Both the position numbers and the translations under genes were made by a program. The notes below the pieces were generated by a model, which was not told where the DNA came from, made no database searches, and saw only the letters and a list, made by a program, of their open reading frames with translations. A DNA stretch of 64,000 nucleotides from Hallella seregens ATCC 51272. GTDB taxonomy: Bacteria > Bacteroidota > Bacteroidia > Bacteroidales > Bacteroidaceae. Positions 46,177 through 57,000 of this stretch are shown one piece after another. Position 1 is the first letter of the stretch. Every line of letters begins with the position of its first letter. Where the stretch lies: the NCBI RefSeq assembly GCF_000518545.1, contig NZ_KI912452.1, forward strand, positions 1-64,000, read 5' to 3'.

Positions 46177-48837
46177 ATGTATCAAGAGATGAAAAGGATG
46201 CGGCACTTATATCGGATGCTCCTGCTGCTTGGTTGTGTCCTGCATACAAACGGGTTGATGAACGCCCAGTCCATTTCGCGCATGCGTTGTGAATATTCTG
46301 TTCGACCGATTTGCATAGATGCGTCTTCGCCACGTTTGACATGGAATTTCCAAGCTAATGGGGACTTTCGGCAGCGTAGCTATCGCATTCTTGTTGGTAC
46401 GGATGCCACAAAACTTGCCGAAAAGGTTCCGGCAGGACTGGTGTGGGATTCGGGTATTGTCACGTCTTCTCTATCCCGGGCGGTCTATCGTGGAAAAGAC
46501 TTGCAGCCGTTCACGCGCTATTATTGGCGTGTCATTGCTTGGGATCAGCGTGGGCGGCAAATCGATTCGCCGGTAGAAAGCTTTGAGACTGCCTTGATGC
46601 GAACGTCCGATTGGCGTGCACTCTGGATCACAGATGGTCGTCATCGGGACTTTGAGCCGGCCCCAATGTTTCGGAAGTCGTTCCAAGTGGATGGCGTGCA
46701 TGTCAGGCAAGCCCGATTCTATTGCAGTGCGGCGGCCTATGGGTGTTTTAAGATCAATGGAAGTCCTGTTTCGCAAGACTTGTTGAATCCCGGATATACC
46801 CATTATGACAAGCGTAACCTTTACAGTGTCTACGACGTTGGCTCCTTGCTTCGGCAAGGTACCAATGTCATCAGTGCCGTGCTTGGCAATGGTTTCTATA
46901 ACGAGATAGGCAAGGTGGCTACATGGGGATTTGAGTCGGCCCGCTGGCGCAATCGCGCCCGTATGACCTGCATGCTCCGCATGGAGATGGAAGACGGGAC
47001 GGTCAGGGAAATCCTTTCGGACGGGAGTTGGAGGACGGCAGTAGGCCCTTATCTGGTCAACAACATCTATGCCGGCGACAAATATGATTCGCGTCTGGAA
47101 AAGAAAGGCTGGGAATTGGCCGGCTATGACGACAGTGGCTGGCAAGAGGCCATGGTAGTCAGTGCCCCCTCGCCTTTGCTTGCAGCCCAGAAAATGCCGG
47201 CCATACGGGTATCGGAGGAGTTGGGTGCCCAAGGGTTCCGGTCGCAGGGCGATACGCTTTTCATCTATGATTTTGGCAAGAACATTTCGGGTTTCTGCAA
47301 ATTGCGCATCCAGGGCAATTCGGGAACGCAGGTCCGGCTCCAGCATGGCGAAATCAAACTGCCCAACAACCGACTGGAGGTGGGGAATATAGCCTGCTAT
47401 TATTCTCCGATGGAAGACAAGGAATTCCAGACTGATACCTATATGCTCAACGGCGAGCTGCAAGAGCTTTCGCCCCAGTTTTGTTATCACGGCTTCCAGT
47501 ATGTAGAGGTCAGGACCTCGCAGCCTGTACATCTGACCAAGGAAAGTCTGCGTGCCGAGTTCTTCCATACCGCTCTCGAGCCTGTGGGAATGTTTGAGTG
47601 TTCGGACGAGTTGTTCAACAAGTTGTCGGCAGCCACCCACGTGTCCTATCTCTCCAATCTGCAGAGCATTCCCACGGATTGTCCTCAGCGCGAGAAGAAT
47701 GGCTGGACGGCCGACGCTCACATGAGCATGGACTTGGCCCTGCTCAACTATGACGGAATCCTGTTGTATGAGAAGTGGCTGGACGATTTTCTGGACAATC
47801 AGAACGATTCGGGCCGCATCTCCGGCATCATTCCCTCTGCCCAATGGGGATATGACGACTGGATTGGCCCTGTATGGGATGCCGCCATGTTCGGCATTCC
47901 CATGACGCTCTATTATTATTATGGTGACACGCGCCCGATAGAGAAGATGTGGCCGGCGTGCGTGAAGTATCTGAACTACCTGAAAGGTCGGGAAAATGCA
48001 GAGAAGACGGTGACTTATGGCATCGGCGACTGGGTGTACTACAAGACCCAGACACCAACCGATTATACGACCACCTGCTACTATTACTTTGACAACCGGC
48101 TGATGGCAGAATTTGCCCGATTGTTGGGAAAGGACGGAACGGCCTATGAACAGAAAGCGCAATATCTCAGACAACTGATTCAGTGCAAATACTTCGATCG
48201 TGAAAAGGCACTCTTTTCCAACGGTTCACAGGCAGCGCAGGGCGTGGCTCTCTATCTGGGGCTGGTGCCCAAGGAGTATGAACAGCGGGTGGCCGACAAT
48301 CTCAGCCAGATGATTGCAGCCAACGGCGGGGCTCTTGACTGCGGCATGCTGGGCAGCAAGACCATTCTTCGCATGCTCTGCAAGTATGGTTATGCCGACC
48401 AGGCTTTCCAGATTGCCAACCGCACGGAGGCGCCCTCATGGGGCAACTGGATCAAGCGCGGGCTGACCTCACTGGCCGAGACGTGGAATCTCTCGCCAAC
48501 CTTTAAGGACGCCTCGCTCAATCATGTCTTTTTAGGCGATATTCATGCGTGGATGTATCAGTATCTGGCCGGCATCAATTATGATGAGGCCCAGCCTGGT
48601 TTCAAGCATATCCTCTTGCAGCCCTATTTCGTGAAAGGACTCGACTGGGCCAGGGGATCGTATCGTTCACCGATGGGCATGGTTAAATCGGAGTGGGTGC
48701 GCAGGCACGGACGCATCGTGCTCGATGTGGAAATCCCTGCCAACACGTCTGCCACGCTCTCGGTTGATGGGAAGAAGCAGGAATTGCAAAGCGGACATCA
48801 TCATTTTGTGTACGAGGAAACTAAAAATAAACATTAG
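46177..48837 (+). CDS. Alpha-L-rhamnosidase, GH78
   Basis: 886 residues (ATGs at 46177, 46189 and 46198 all possible before the signal peptide). Inverting exo-alpha-L-rhamnosidase family. Domains in order: Ig-like (about 35-135), carbohydrate-binding Bac_rhamnosid_N (about 150-330), a second beta domain, then the (alpha/alpha)6 barrel with LQSIPTDCPQREKNGWTADA near 500-520 holding the general acid and EAPSWGNWIKRGLTSLAETW near 750-770. A C-terminal beta domain ends it. Secreted to the periplasm or surface. It lies 37 bases after lacI and 13 before the GH2 gene. Confidence 0.92.
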   Translation: MYQEMKRMRHLYRMLLLLGCVLHTNGLMNAQSISRMRCEYSVRPICIDASSPRLTWNFQANGDFRQRSYRILVGTDATKLAEKVPAGLVWDSGIVTSSLSRAVYRGKDLQPFTRYYWRVIAWDQRGRQIDSPVESFETALMRTSDWRALWITDGRHRDFEPAPMFRKSFQVDGVHVRQARFYCSAAAYGCFKINGSPVSQDLLNPGYTHYDKRNLYSVYDVGSLLRQGTNVISAVLGNGFYNEIGKVATWGFESARWRNRARMTCMLRMEMEDGTVREILSDGSWRTAVGPYLVNNIYAGDKYDSRLEKKGWELAGYDDSGWQEAMVVSAPSPLLAAQKMPAIRVSEELGAQGFRSQGDTLFIYDFGKNISGFCKLRIQGNSGTQVRLQHGEIKLPNNRLEVGNIACYYSPMEDKEFQTDTYMLNGELQELSPQFCYHGFQYVEVRTSQPVHLTKESLRAEFFHTALEPVGMFECSDELFNKLSAATHVSYLSNLQSIPTDCPQREKNGWTADAHMSMDLALLNYDGILLYEKWLDDFLDNQNDSGRISGIIPSAQWGYDDWIGPVWDAAMFGIPMTLYYYYGDTRPIEKMWPACVKYLNYLKGRENAEKTVTYGIGDWVYYKTQTPTDYTTTCYYYFDNRLMAEFARLLGKDGTAYEQKAQYLRQLIQCKYFDREKALFSNGSQAAQGVALYLGLVPKEYEQRVADNLSQMIAANGGALDCGMLGSKTILRMLCKYGYADQAFQIANRTEAPSWGNWIKRGLTSLAETWNLSPTFKDASLNHVFLGDIHAWMYQYLAGINYDEAQPGFKHILLQPYFVKGLDWARGSYRSPMGMVKSEWVRRHGRIVLDVEIPANTSATLSVDGKKQELQSGHHHFVYEETKNKH

Positions 48838-48850
48838 ACCATAGGCGATT

Positions 48851-51250
48851 ATGCGACTGTCAGGATTATTGTTTCTGTGGCTGTTATTGGCTTTTCCGAA
48901 GACTGTAACAGAGGCTTGCGGACAGGTCATTACACTGAACGGAGAGTGGCAGCTTTCTTATTGGAAGCAGCCGGCGGCCCCCGTACGCTCGCCGGAGGGC
49001 ATGCAGCGCATGGCTGCCAAGAGCATCCCGGCCACTGTGCCGGGCAATGTGGAGCTGGATCTTCTGCGGGCTGGTCTCATCAAGGATCCGATGATTGGCA
49101 ACCACGTGAACGAGCTGCGCCAGTGGGAGGGCTATGAATGGTGCTTTAATCGCCGTTTCATTACGCCGCAATTGCGCGGCGATCAACGCGTAAACCTTTC
49201 GCTTTTAGGCGTAGATTGTCTGGCCGATATATGGTTAAACAGCCGCCATATAGGCTCCGTCGCAAACATGATGATAGAGCATGCTTTCGACATTACGGAT
49301 GTGCTGAATCGGGATGGAACGGACAACACGCTGCAAATCATTATCCGTTCGGCCACCCTGGAGGGTCAGAACCGCCTGCTCGGCACGTTCAGCATTGGCG
49401 GTTTTGCGTCAGAAGAGTCGGCCTATATCCGCAAGGCTCCCCACACTTTTGGGTGGGACATCCTGCCTCGTCTGGTCAGTGCCGGTCTGTGGAGGAATGT
49501 AGAGCTCCGCGTGGTTCAGCCCGTCCGTTTTCGTAATGTTCATTATTATGTCAGCCAGATAGACACGGCATCCCGCCATGTACAGCTCTTCGCCGACGTG
49601 CAGGTGGCTATGCCCATGGAGCAGTTCGACCATGTCAGGGCCCGTCTCAGCTTGAGCCGTCATGGCAAGGTGGCCTATACGCTGGAGCAACCGGTTGTAA
49701 CGCCGGCTTTCCGCTGCCAGTGGAGTCTCGAACATGCCGATTTGTGGTGGCCTCGCGGCCATGGAGAGCCTGCCCTTTACGATGTGAAGGCCGAGCTCGT
49801 CGATGAGAAAGGCCGGGTGCTGGCCTCCGACCGTCAACGGCTGGGGCTTCGCACCGTCTGCCTGGACCTGAACGACATGCACTCGGACAGCAGTCCCGGC
49901 CGCTTCAGATTCTTTGTCAACGATGAGCCTGTCTTTATCCACGGAACCAATTGGGTGCCTCTGGACGCTCTCCACAGCCGCGACACGATGCACGTGGACA
50001 AGATGATGGACATGGTGGCCGACCTGAACATCAATATGATACGCTGTTGGGGCGGGAATGTGTACGAAGACCATCATTTCTTTGACCGTTGCGACGAGCT
50101 TGGTGTTCTGGTGTGGCAGGACTTCGCCATGGGCTGTAACTTCTATCCCCAGCGCGACGATTTTGCACGTGCCGTCGAAGAAGAGGTGCAGAGCGTGGTG
50201 GTCAAGTTGCGCAATCACCCGTCGTTGGCCCTCTGGTCTGGCAACAACGAGAACGACATGATAGCCTATCAGACGTTGCGCAACTTTCATTTCGACCCCA
50301 ATAGGGACAGGATAAGCCGTGAGGTGATACCAAGGGTGCTTTATGAATTTGACCTCACCCGTCCCTACCTGCCCAGCTCCCCTTATTATAGCGAGGCCGT
50401 CTATCGTCACGGCGGCGGCGACAGTCTGTTGCCGGAGAATCATTTGTGGGGGCCTCGGGGCTACTATAAGGATGCGTTTTATAGGAATGCGACGGCTGTG
50501 TTCTGTAGCGAGATAGGTTATCATGGCTGTCCTTGTGTGGAAAGTCTGCAGCAGATGTTCTCCAAAGATTGCGTATATCCTTGGACTCATGACTTTGAAT
50601 GGAACGACGAATGGGTGACGAAGTCTGTGCGGCGGTTCCCTGTCTGGGGCAAGACTTATGACCGGAACAACCTGATGCTCAATCAGATTCGCTGTGTCTT
50701 CGGCGACGTGCCGCGAAAGCTGGACGACTTTGTCTATGCCTCTCAAAGTGTGCAGGCCGAGGCGATGAAATACTTCCTGGAGATGTGGCGGGGCCGTAAG
50801 TTCGATGACAAGAGCGGCATCATCTGGTGGAACCTGAAAGACGGGTGGCCTCTTCTGTCGGATGCCATCGTCGATTATTACTTCCGGAAGAAGCGTGCCT
50901 ATGACTATCTGCGCCACGCCGAGCGTGATATATGCTTGTTTGTCAATGATGCAGCTTCCGGTTCCCTGTCTCTGATGGCGGTCAATGATACGCGCAGCGA
51001 GGTTCGGGGAGAAGTTACTGTCAGCGATGTGGAAAGTGGAAAGCATGTATTTCAGGGCCGCTTCCATATCCCTCGAAACGGAAAAGCTCTTGTGACTACA
51101 TTGCCCGAACCTCATGGGCAGGGTGTGTATCTCATTCGATATGCCGTTGGCGGTCGCACATATGGCAACCATTTCCTCTATGGCAAACCGCCTTACGTGT
51201 TAAGCGACTATCGCAGATGGATGGAGAAGAGCCGTTTGTACGGCCAGTGA
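48851..51250 (+). CDS. Beta-mannosidase-like glycoside hydrolase, GH2
   Basis: 799 residues with a signal peptide (about 1-24). GH2 layout: N-terminal sugar-binding beta domain, Ig-like domain, then TIM barrel with FIHGTNWVPLDALHSRD near 360-377, acid/base E467 in LWSGNNENDM and nucleophile E554 in CSEIGYHG. RCWGGNVYEDHHFFDRCDEL and the NNEND motif are of the beta-mannosidase type rather than beta-galactosidase. Expected action: release of terminal beta-D-mannose. Coding bases 49145-49215 carry the GCGTAAACGC-like patch. Part of the PUL operon. Confidence 0.88.
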   Translation: MRLSGLLFLWLLLAFPKTVTEACGQVITLNGEWQLSYWKQPAAPVRSPEGMQRMAAKSIPATVPGNVELDLLRAGLIKDPMIGNHVNELRQWEGYEWCFNRRFITPQLRGDQRVNLSLLGVDCLADIWLNSRHIGSVANMMIEHAFDITDVLNRDGTDNTLQIIIRSATLEGQNRLLGTFSIGGFASEESAYIRKAPHTFGWDILPRLVSAGLWRNVELRVVQPVRFRNVHYYVSQIDTASRHVQLFADVQVAMPMEQFDHVRARLSLSRHGKVAYTLEQPVVTPAFRCQWSLEHADLWWPRGHGEPALYDVKAELVDEKGRVLASDRQRLGLRTVCLDLNDMHSDSSPGRFRFFVNDEPVFIHGTNWVPLDALHSRDTMHVDKMMDMVADLNINMIRCWGGNVYEDHHFFDRCDELGVLVWQDFAMGCNFYPQRDDFARAVEEEVQSVVVKLRNHPSLALWSGNNENDMIAYQTLRNFHFDPNRDRISREVIPRVLYEFDLTRPYLPSSPYYSEAVYRHGGGDSLLPENHLWGPRGYYKDAFYRNATAVFCSEIGYHGCPCVESLQQMFSKDCVYPWTHDFEWNDEWVTKSVRRFPVWGKTYDRNNLMLNQIRCVFGDVPRKLDDFVYASQSVQAEAMKYFLEMWRGRKFDDKSGIIWWNLKDGWPLLSDAIVDYYFRKKRAYDYLRHAERDICLFVNDAASGSLSLMAVNDTRSEVRGEVTVSDVESGKHVFQGRFHIPRNGKALVTTLPEPHGQGVYLIRYAVGGRTYGNHFLYGKPPYVLSDYRRWMEKSRLYGQ
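49145..49215. repeat. GCGTAAACG-type patch inside the GH2 gene
   Basis: AATCGCCGTTTCATTACGCCG, CGGCGATCAACGCGTAAACC and TTTTAGGCGTAG resemble the repeat units at 9.2, 15.8 and 25.0 kb. Weak similarity; may be composition. Confidence 0.4.
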
Positions 51251-51281
51251 TTCGCAACATATTATTTCATTCAAATACTCA

Positions 51282-52247
51282 ATGCGTATGAAAGAGAACC
51301 TGATCGGAATAGACATTGGCGGTACCAAGTGTGCCGTGTCTTATGGTCGTTGGGAAGCGGATGAGCTTGTTGTTGTCGACAAGATCCGATTTGCGACGAC
51401 CGAAGTCAATGAGACCATCGGGCGGATTTGCCAAAGTGTGTCTCGGATGCTTGATAAATATCAGTTGAATCGGGAGAATACAAGAGGCATCGGCATCTCT
51501 TGCGGCGGGCCGTTGTCGAGTCAGAAAGGGATCATCATGTCGCCCCCCAACCTGATAGGGTGGGATAACGTCTCTATTGTGAAGACAATAGAAGAACTGA
51601 CCCACATTCCCACGCATCTGCAGAACGATGCCAATGCTTGCGCTTTGGCCGAGTTCCGCTTTGGTGCCGGCCGTGGTTCCCGCAACATGGTGTTCCTTAC
51701 GCTTGGCACCGGCTTGGGGGCTGGTATCATCATTGATGGAAAATTGTACAGTGGCACCAACGACAATGCCGGTGAAGTGGGGCACATTCGCTTGGCCGAT
51801 TTTGGCCCGGTGGGCTACGGCAAGAAAGGTTCGTTCGAGGGATTTACCAGTGGGGGCGGCATTGCACAGATTGCATGCTCTCTGATTATGGAGCAATGGC
51901 AGCAGGGAAATAGAGTCCCTTGGTGTGAGTATGGCGGTCTGGACAAGGTGACCACGCGGCTTGTTGCCGAGCAGGCCACCAAGGGCGATGCCGTGGCCAG
52001 GCATGCTTTCGATATTGCTGCGGAGTATCTTGGTCGTGGATTGGCCATTCTCATAGACACCTTGAATCCCGAGGTCATCGTTATTGGCAGCATTTTTACC
52101 CGTTGTGAGCATCTGCTCCGGCCCCGAATGCAGCAGGTTATCGATCGGGAGGCTTTGTCGTGCTCCCGTCAGGTGTGTGTAGTGAAACGCGCTGCCTTGG
52201 ACGAACAGATCGGAGATTACGCCGCTTTGTCCGTGGCACTTGTTTAA
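51282..52247 (+). CDS. ROK-family sugar kinase
   Basis: 321 residues, cytoplasmic. The ATP-binding IDIGGTKCAVSYG is at about 9-21; LQNDANACALAEFRFGAG near 107-124 holds the catalytic Asp; TLGTGLGAGIIIDGKLYSG near 134-152 is the phosphate-binding loop; NAGEVGHIRL near 155-164 has the family GE-GH motif. The zinc-binding CxCGxxGC is missing: the segment reads VGYGKKGSFEGFTSGGG. Some sugar kinases of the family also lack it, so activity is possible. Likely phosphorylates a hexose freed from the glycan. No DNA-binding domain, so it is a kinase rather than a ROK repressor. Confidence 0.88.
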   Translation: MRMKENLIGIDIGGTKCAVSYGRWEADELVVVDKIRFATTEVNETIGRICQSVSRMLDKYQLNRENTRGIGISCGGPLSSQKGIIMSPPNLIGWDNVSIVKTIEELTHIPTHLQNDANACALAEFRFGAGRGSRNMVFLTLGTGLGAGIIIDGKLYSGTNDNAGEVGHIRLADFGPVGYGKKGSFEGFTSGGGIAQIACSLIMEQWQQGNRVPWCEYGGLDKVTTRLVAEQATKGDAVARHAFDIAAEYLGRGLAILIDTLNPEVIVIGSIFTRCEHLLRPRMQQVIDREALSCSRQVCVVKRAALDEQIGDYAALSVALV

Positions 52248-52255
52248 CCGTTTAA
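52244..52255. promoter_or_regulatory. Second LacI-type site
   Basis: TTAACCGTTTAA, identical to 43789-43800. It overlaps the stop codon of the ROK gene and lies just before the gmhA ATG at 52260. Confidence 0.4.
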
Positions 52256-52259
52256 GCGT

Positions 52260-52850
52260 ATGGCGATGAATGAATTGATAAAGAGCAGTTTGACTGAAGC
52301 CCACGAGGAACTGAAAGCCTTTATGTTGTGCGATTCCAATATTGCCGCAATAGGCGAGGCGGGGCATGTAATGGCTTGCACTCTGAAGAGTGGGCACAAG
52401 GTGATTAGTTGTGGCAACGGTGGATCGCTCTGCGATGCCACTCATTTTGCAGAAGAGCTGACGGGGCGTTACCGCCATGGTCGCCGTTCCTTGCCGGCGG
52501 TTGCTATCAACGACCCTGCTTATATGACCTGTGTAGGCAACGATTTCTCGTTTAATGATATTTTCGCCCGCTATGTTGAGGGGATAGGCGAGGAGGGTGA
52601 TACATTGTTGGCCATCAGTACAAGCGGCAATTCTGAGAATGTGCTTCGGGCCGCACAGGCTGCCCATCGTAAGAAAATGAAGGTCGTGGGGCTCACCTCT
52701 ACCGGCGGGAATCGGCTGACCTCCCTATCCGATGTTTCCATCTGTGCGCCTAAATCGGCCTATTCGGACCGCATTCAGGAAATCCATATCAAGGTCATCC
52801 ACATACTCATACAACTTATAGAGGCAGAATTAGAAATAGCGGAACAGTAA
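52260..52850 (+). CDS. gmhA: SIS-domain phosphoheptose isomerase GmhA
   Basis: 196 residues. Close to E. coli GmhA, which converts sedoheptulose 7-phosphate to D-glycero-D-manno-heptose 7-phosphate. Matching segments are SCGNGGSLCDATHFAEELTG (catalytic Glu and His near 56-75), CVGNDFSFNDIFARYVE, AISTSGNSENVL and SDRIQEIHIKVIHILIQLIE (catalytic His near 178). It is placed between a ROK kinase and an MFS transporter in a PUL, which is unexpected for an LPS-heptose gene. It may serve heptose supply, heptose salvage, or have been repurposed for another sugar phosphate. Gap to the MFS gene is 13 bases. Confidence 0.88.
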   Translation: MAMNELIKSSLTEAHEELKAFMLCDSNIAAIGEAGHVMACTLKSGHKVISCGNGGSLCDATHFAEELTGRYRHGRRSLPAVAINDPAYMTCVGNDFSFNDIFARYVEGIGEEGDTLLAISTSGNSENVLRAAQAAHRKKMKVVGLTSTGGNRLTSLSDVSICAPKSAYSDRIQEIHIKVIHILIQLIEAELEIAEQ

Positions 52851-52863
52851 AAAGGAGGAAGAG

Positions 52864-54042
52864 ATGAAGACAGTCGAAAACCATTCAAGTTCAATGATGA
52901 GAATCCTCCCGGTTATGTTTGGATTCTTCATCATGGGTTTTGTCGATATTATCGGCATGGCCAATAACTATATTAAGCACGACTTTGCAGACCTGACAGA
53001 TTCCATAGCCAACCTGATTTCCCTGTCCTGCTTTATCTGGTTCTTCTTGTGTGCCATTCCCACGGGCATGCTGATGAACAGGATTGGTCGGAAGAAGACG
53101 GTTGCGCTGAGCTTCTGTGTCACGGCCTTGGCCATGCTTGTTCCGCTGGCCGACTATAGTTTTGGCATGATGCTCGTCACATTTTCACTGGTGGGAATTG
53201 GCAATACCATTCTTCAGGTGGCACTCAATCCATTGGTTACGAATGTCGTCACGCCGAAGCAGCTGACGGGTACACTGACTTTGGGCCAGTTCATCAAAGC
53301 TGTGAGTTCTTTCCTTGGCCCCATCATCGTGGCTTGGGCAGTGGGTACGGCGTATGGATGGAAAATGATATTTCTATTTTATGCAGCCACTTCTTTGCTG
53401 GCCTTTGTGTGGCTTTGGGCAACCCCCATTCCCGAATCAGAGCCGTCTGCGCAGCCCAACGTCTCTTTTTTGATGACGCTCTCGCTGTTGAAAGACCCTT
53501 ATATCTTGGCTTTTTTCTTGGGCATAGTTGTCCTTGTTGGCGTGGATGTCAGTATCAATCTCACGTTTCCCAAGCTCATGATGGAGCGTTGCGGCCTTCC
53601 GCTGAGCGAAGCCGGCATGGGCAACAGCGTCTATTTCTTTGCGCGCACGGTGGGTGCATTTGTCGGTGGACTCTTTCTGCTGCGAATGTCCGAGGTAAAA
53701 TTCTATGTCTTTAGCATTTGGTTGGCATTGGTCGGCTTGCTGATGCTGGCTGTTTGCCAACCTATTGGGTTGGTATATCTGAGTATCGTTGTCTTTGGTC
53801 TCGGCTATGCCAACCTGTTCTCTATTATCTTCTCTCTTTCGATGAAGCGTTTGCCAAGCAGGGCCAACGAAGTGTCTGCATTGTTGATTGTCGGTCTTGT
53901 GGGTGGCGGCATACTGCCGCCGATACTGGGTCTGTGCACAGACAGCTTTGGGTCGCAGCTGGTCGCTGTCATCTTTTTGATTTGTATGTGGGGGTATATG
54001 TTCTGGCTGACGAGGCGTGTGAAAAGCGTAAGTCCTCTGTAA
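52864..54042 (+). CDS. MFS sugar transporter
   Basis: 392 residues with about twelve hydrophobic segments. The loop motif GMLMNRIGRKKTV near 62-74 is the MFS G-x-x-x-(D/N)-R-x-G-R-(R/K) signature between helices 2 and 3. ITVPFGF-type opening MRILPVMFGFFIMGFVDIIG and NPLVTNVVTPKQLTGTLTLG near 122-141 resemble the FucP/GlcP/sugar-proton branch seen in Bacteroidetes PULs. It would import a monosaccharide or small oligosaccharide across the inner membrane. It follows gmhA by 13 bases and precedes susC by 52. Confidence 0.88.
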   Translation: MKTVENHSSSMMRILPVMFGFFIMGFVDIIGMANNYIKHDFADLTDSIANLISLSCFIWFFLCAIPTGMLMNRIGRKKTVALSFCVTALAMLVPLADYSFGMMLVTFSLVGIGNTILQVALNPLVTNVVTPKQLTGTLTLGQFIKAVSSFLGPIIVAWAVGTAYGWKMIFLFYAATSLLAFVWLWATPIPESEPSAQPNVSFLMTLSLLKDPYILAFFLGIVVLVGVDVSINLTFPKLMMERCGLPLSEAGMGNSVYFFARTVGAFVGGLFLLRMSEVKFYVFSIWLALVGLLMLAVCQPIGLVYLSIVVFGLGYANLFSIIFSLSMKRLPSRANEVSALLIVGLVGGGILPPILGLCTDSFGSQLVAVIFLICMWGYMFWLTRRVKSVSPL

Positions 54043-54094
54043 AGACGCTGAGGGCAGAGATGTGTACCGTGTGTTAATTTAATACTTGTGAATT

Positions 54095-57000
54095 ATGAAT
54101 GTAAGATGTTTGGTAATGATACCTTGTATGGCGGCTTTGTCAAGTGGCAGTGCTTATGCCAGTCATACAGGAAGTGGGATTCCCGATGCTGTTCGGAATG
54201 CGATAAGTGTAGCACATATTGCCCCTCAACAGCAAGGAAGACAGTCCCAAGGACGGGTGATTGACGAACAGGGCAACCCGATTATTGGTGCCACGGTCAC
54301 TCAAAAAGGCACGACCAACCGCACCGTAACAGATACTGATGGCTATTTCACGCTGCAGGTGCCTCTGGGTGCAGCTTTGGTCATTTCCTATGTAGGATAT
54401 GATGTCCAGGAGGTGAAGTCGGGCCGGCATATCAATGTCGTGCTGAAAGAAAGCGACAACCTGCTCAATGAGGTGGTGGCCGTGGGTTATGGCGTGCAGA
54501 AAGTTGGGACGGTGACGGGCTCGGTATCCCAAATTAAGTCGGATAAGATAACGGTGGCGCCCATTGGCAACGTGACCAACGCTTTGGGAGGACAACTCCC
54601 TGGTCTGATCACGAAGCAGGAATCCGGCATCCCGGGCCAGGACGATGCAGCCTTGTATATCCGTAATTTCAATGCTCCGCTCATTATTATAGATGGTGTT
54701 GAGGCTTCTCTCTCTGCGCTCGACCCCAATCAGATAGAAAGTATTTCCATTCTGAAAGACGGTGCGGCCTCTATTTATGGTGCCCGAGCCGGTAACGGCG
54801 TGATTCTGGTCACCACCAAACGGGGTGTGGCTGGCAAGATGAGGGTCGAAGCCAATGCGAGTTTCTCTTGGCAAGGCTCGTCCCATGTCATCAAACCGGC
54901 CACGTCGGCCCAGCGGGCCCAGTATCTGAACGATGTTTGGATTTATGGCGGCAACGACCCCTCGGGTGCACCATACACCGACGAAGAAATCGAGTTGTTC
55001 AAGAAAGGAACGGATCCCAACTACCTGAACACCGACTGGTTTGCTGCGAGCGTCCGCTCCTTGGCTCCCATGCAGAACCATAATGTCAGTCTGTCGGGCG
55101 GTACAGACAAACTGAAATATTTCAGCTATTTCGGCTATGGCCGGCAGGAGACCCTGCTTAAGACCAATGGCGGCCGCTACGAGCACATGAATATCATGAC
55201 CAATGTCGACGTAGAGATCGCCCCGCGGCTCACTGCTTCTGTGGATCTTAAGTATTACAAGCAGCAGCGACTCTACCCGGCCGCCTGTGATGGAATGTCT
55301 ACTCCCGATAACTTCTGGCGTGACATGATCTATGCCGCCGACCCGCAGTATCCGCTTTCACTGCCCGACAAGACCAAACTGGCCTACGCCGGCATCACCT
55401 ACGGCAGTCCGATTTATGGCACGAATATCGAACTCAGTGGCTATCAGAACCTGAAAAAGAATATTACGGCCGTTCATGGTGGCCTGAAATATGAGTCCAA
55501 GTTCGTGCCTGGATTGGATGCCCGCGGCTATGTAACCTATACACACACCGAGGATGGCAGTAAAGTATTCAAGAAGCAACAGTCTTTTTATACCTATAAT
55601 GCAGAGACTGGAGAGTATACTTTCTCGCGCAAGTCCCAGGATCCGATGCGGATGAGCATGAGCAATTCCGACGACAATCACACCAACATGCAGCTGTCGC
55701 TGAATTACAACCGTACGTTCAAGGAAGCCCATACCATCAATGTGCAGGCCATATACGAGTACGACCTCTTCCGCAACACCGGTTTTAACGGCAGTCGCGA
55801 GGGTTTCAAGTCTTATGTGCTGAACGAATTTTTTGCCGGCGACCCTTCCACGTCGAACATTGCCTCGGGTTCTGCATCGGTTGGTCGCGTCAGTTGGATT
55901 GGCCGCCTGAACTACAATTACAAAGATTGCTATCTGTTCGAGGGCATTCTCCGTGCAGATGCTTCTTCGCGCTACGCCAAGGGCAGTCGCTGGGGCTATT
56001 TCCCCAGTGTGTCTGTGGGCTGGAATGTGGCCAACGAGCCTTTCATGAAGCCGCTCAAGATGGTCGATTTGCTGAAAGTTCGCCTGAGTTATGGAGCTTC
56101 GGGCGACGACGGCATTGCCAACTTTGCTTTCCTTACCGGATACTTCTACGACAATTCTTATACGTTTGGCAACAGCTTGACCTCCGGTCTTCTGGCCACG
56201 GGCCTCCCCAATCCCAATCTCACTTGGGAGAAGATGGCCATCACCAACTTGGGCATCGACTATGGATTGTGGAATCGTAAGCTCTATGGCAGCTTCGACA
56301 TGTTCCGTCGTCACCGCACGGGAATCCCCGGCCAGCGCTCATCTTCGGTTCCTTCTACCTTTGGTGCCAACCTCCCGGTGGAGAATCTCAACAGCATCAA
56401 TACCGACGGATTTGAGTTCAGCATGGGCACGGCAGGGAGCATAAGCGGCTTCAGCTACGATGTCAGCGCCAACATATCGTATGCTCGGGCCAAGTGGGCC
56501 AAGTACGATCAGGCCAAGTTCACCGACCCCGACCAGGACCGTCTCTATCGTCTGGAGGGCAATTACACCGACCGCCGCTTCGGCTATGTGTTCGACGGGC
56601 TCTTCACTTCCCAAGAAGAAATCGACAATTGGGACTGCACCTATGACATCCTCAACAACGACAACAAGACCCTGCGCCCCGGCGATGCCAAGTACAAGGA
56701 CCTCAATGGCGACCATGTCATCAACTGGCGCGACCAGAAAGAGATAGGCAAGGGCACCACGCCCCACTGGATGTATGGCATCAATTTCAAGTTCTCGTAC
56801 AAGGGTTTCGACCTTCAGGGCCTGTTCCAAGGCGCATGGGGATATACGACCTACGTGGTACTCGACGGTTGTGAGACGGAATTGAAATACAAGAGCATGT
56901 GGCGTGAGGACAATAACGACCCGCGGGCATACACCCCGCGTCCGGGCGGCATTGCATCGGTAAACTGGCTCTATTCCGATTATCGCAACCACAACACCTC

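Noticed and set aside
49409..51172. 587-codon leftward open frame
   Set aside because: Antisense to the GH2 gene.
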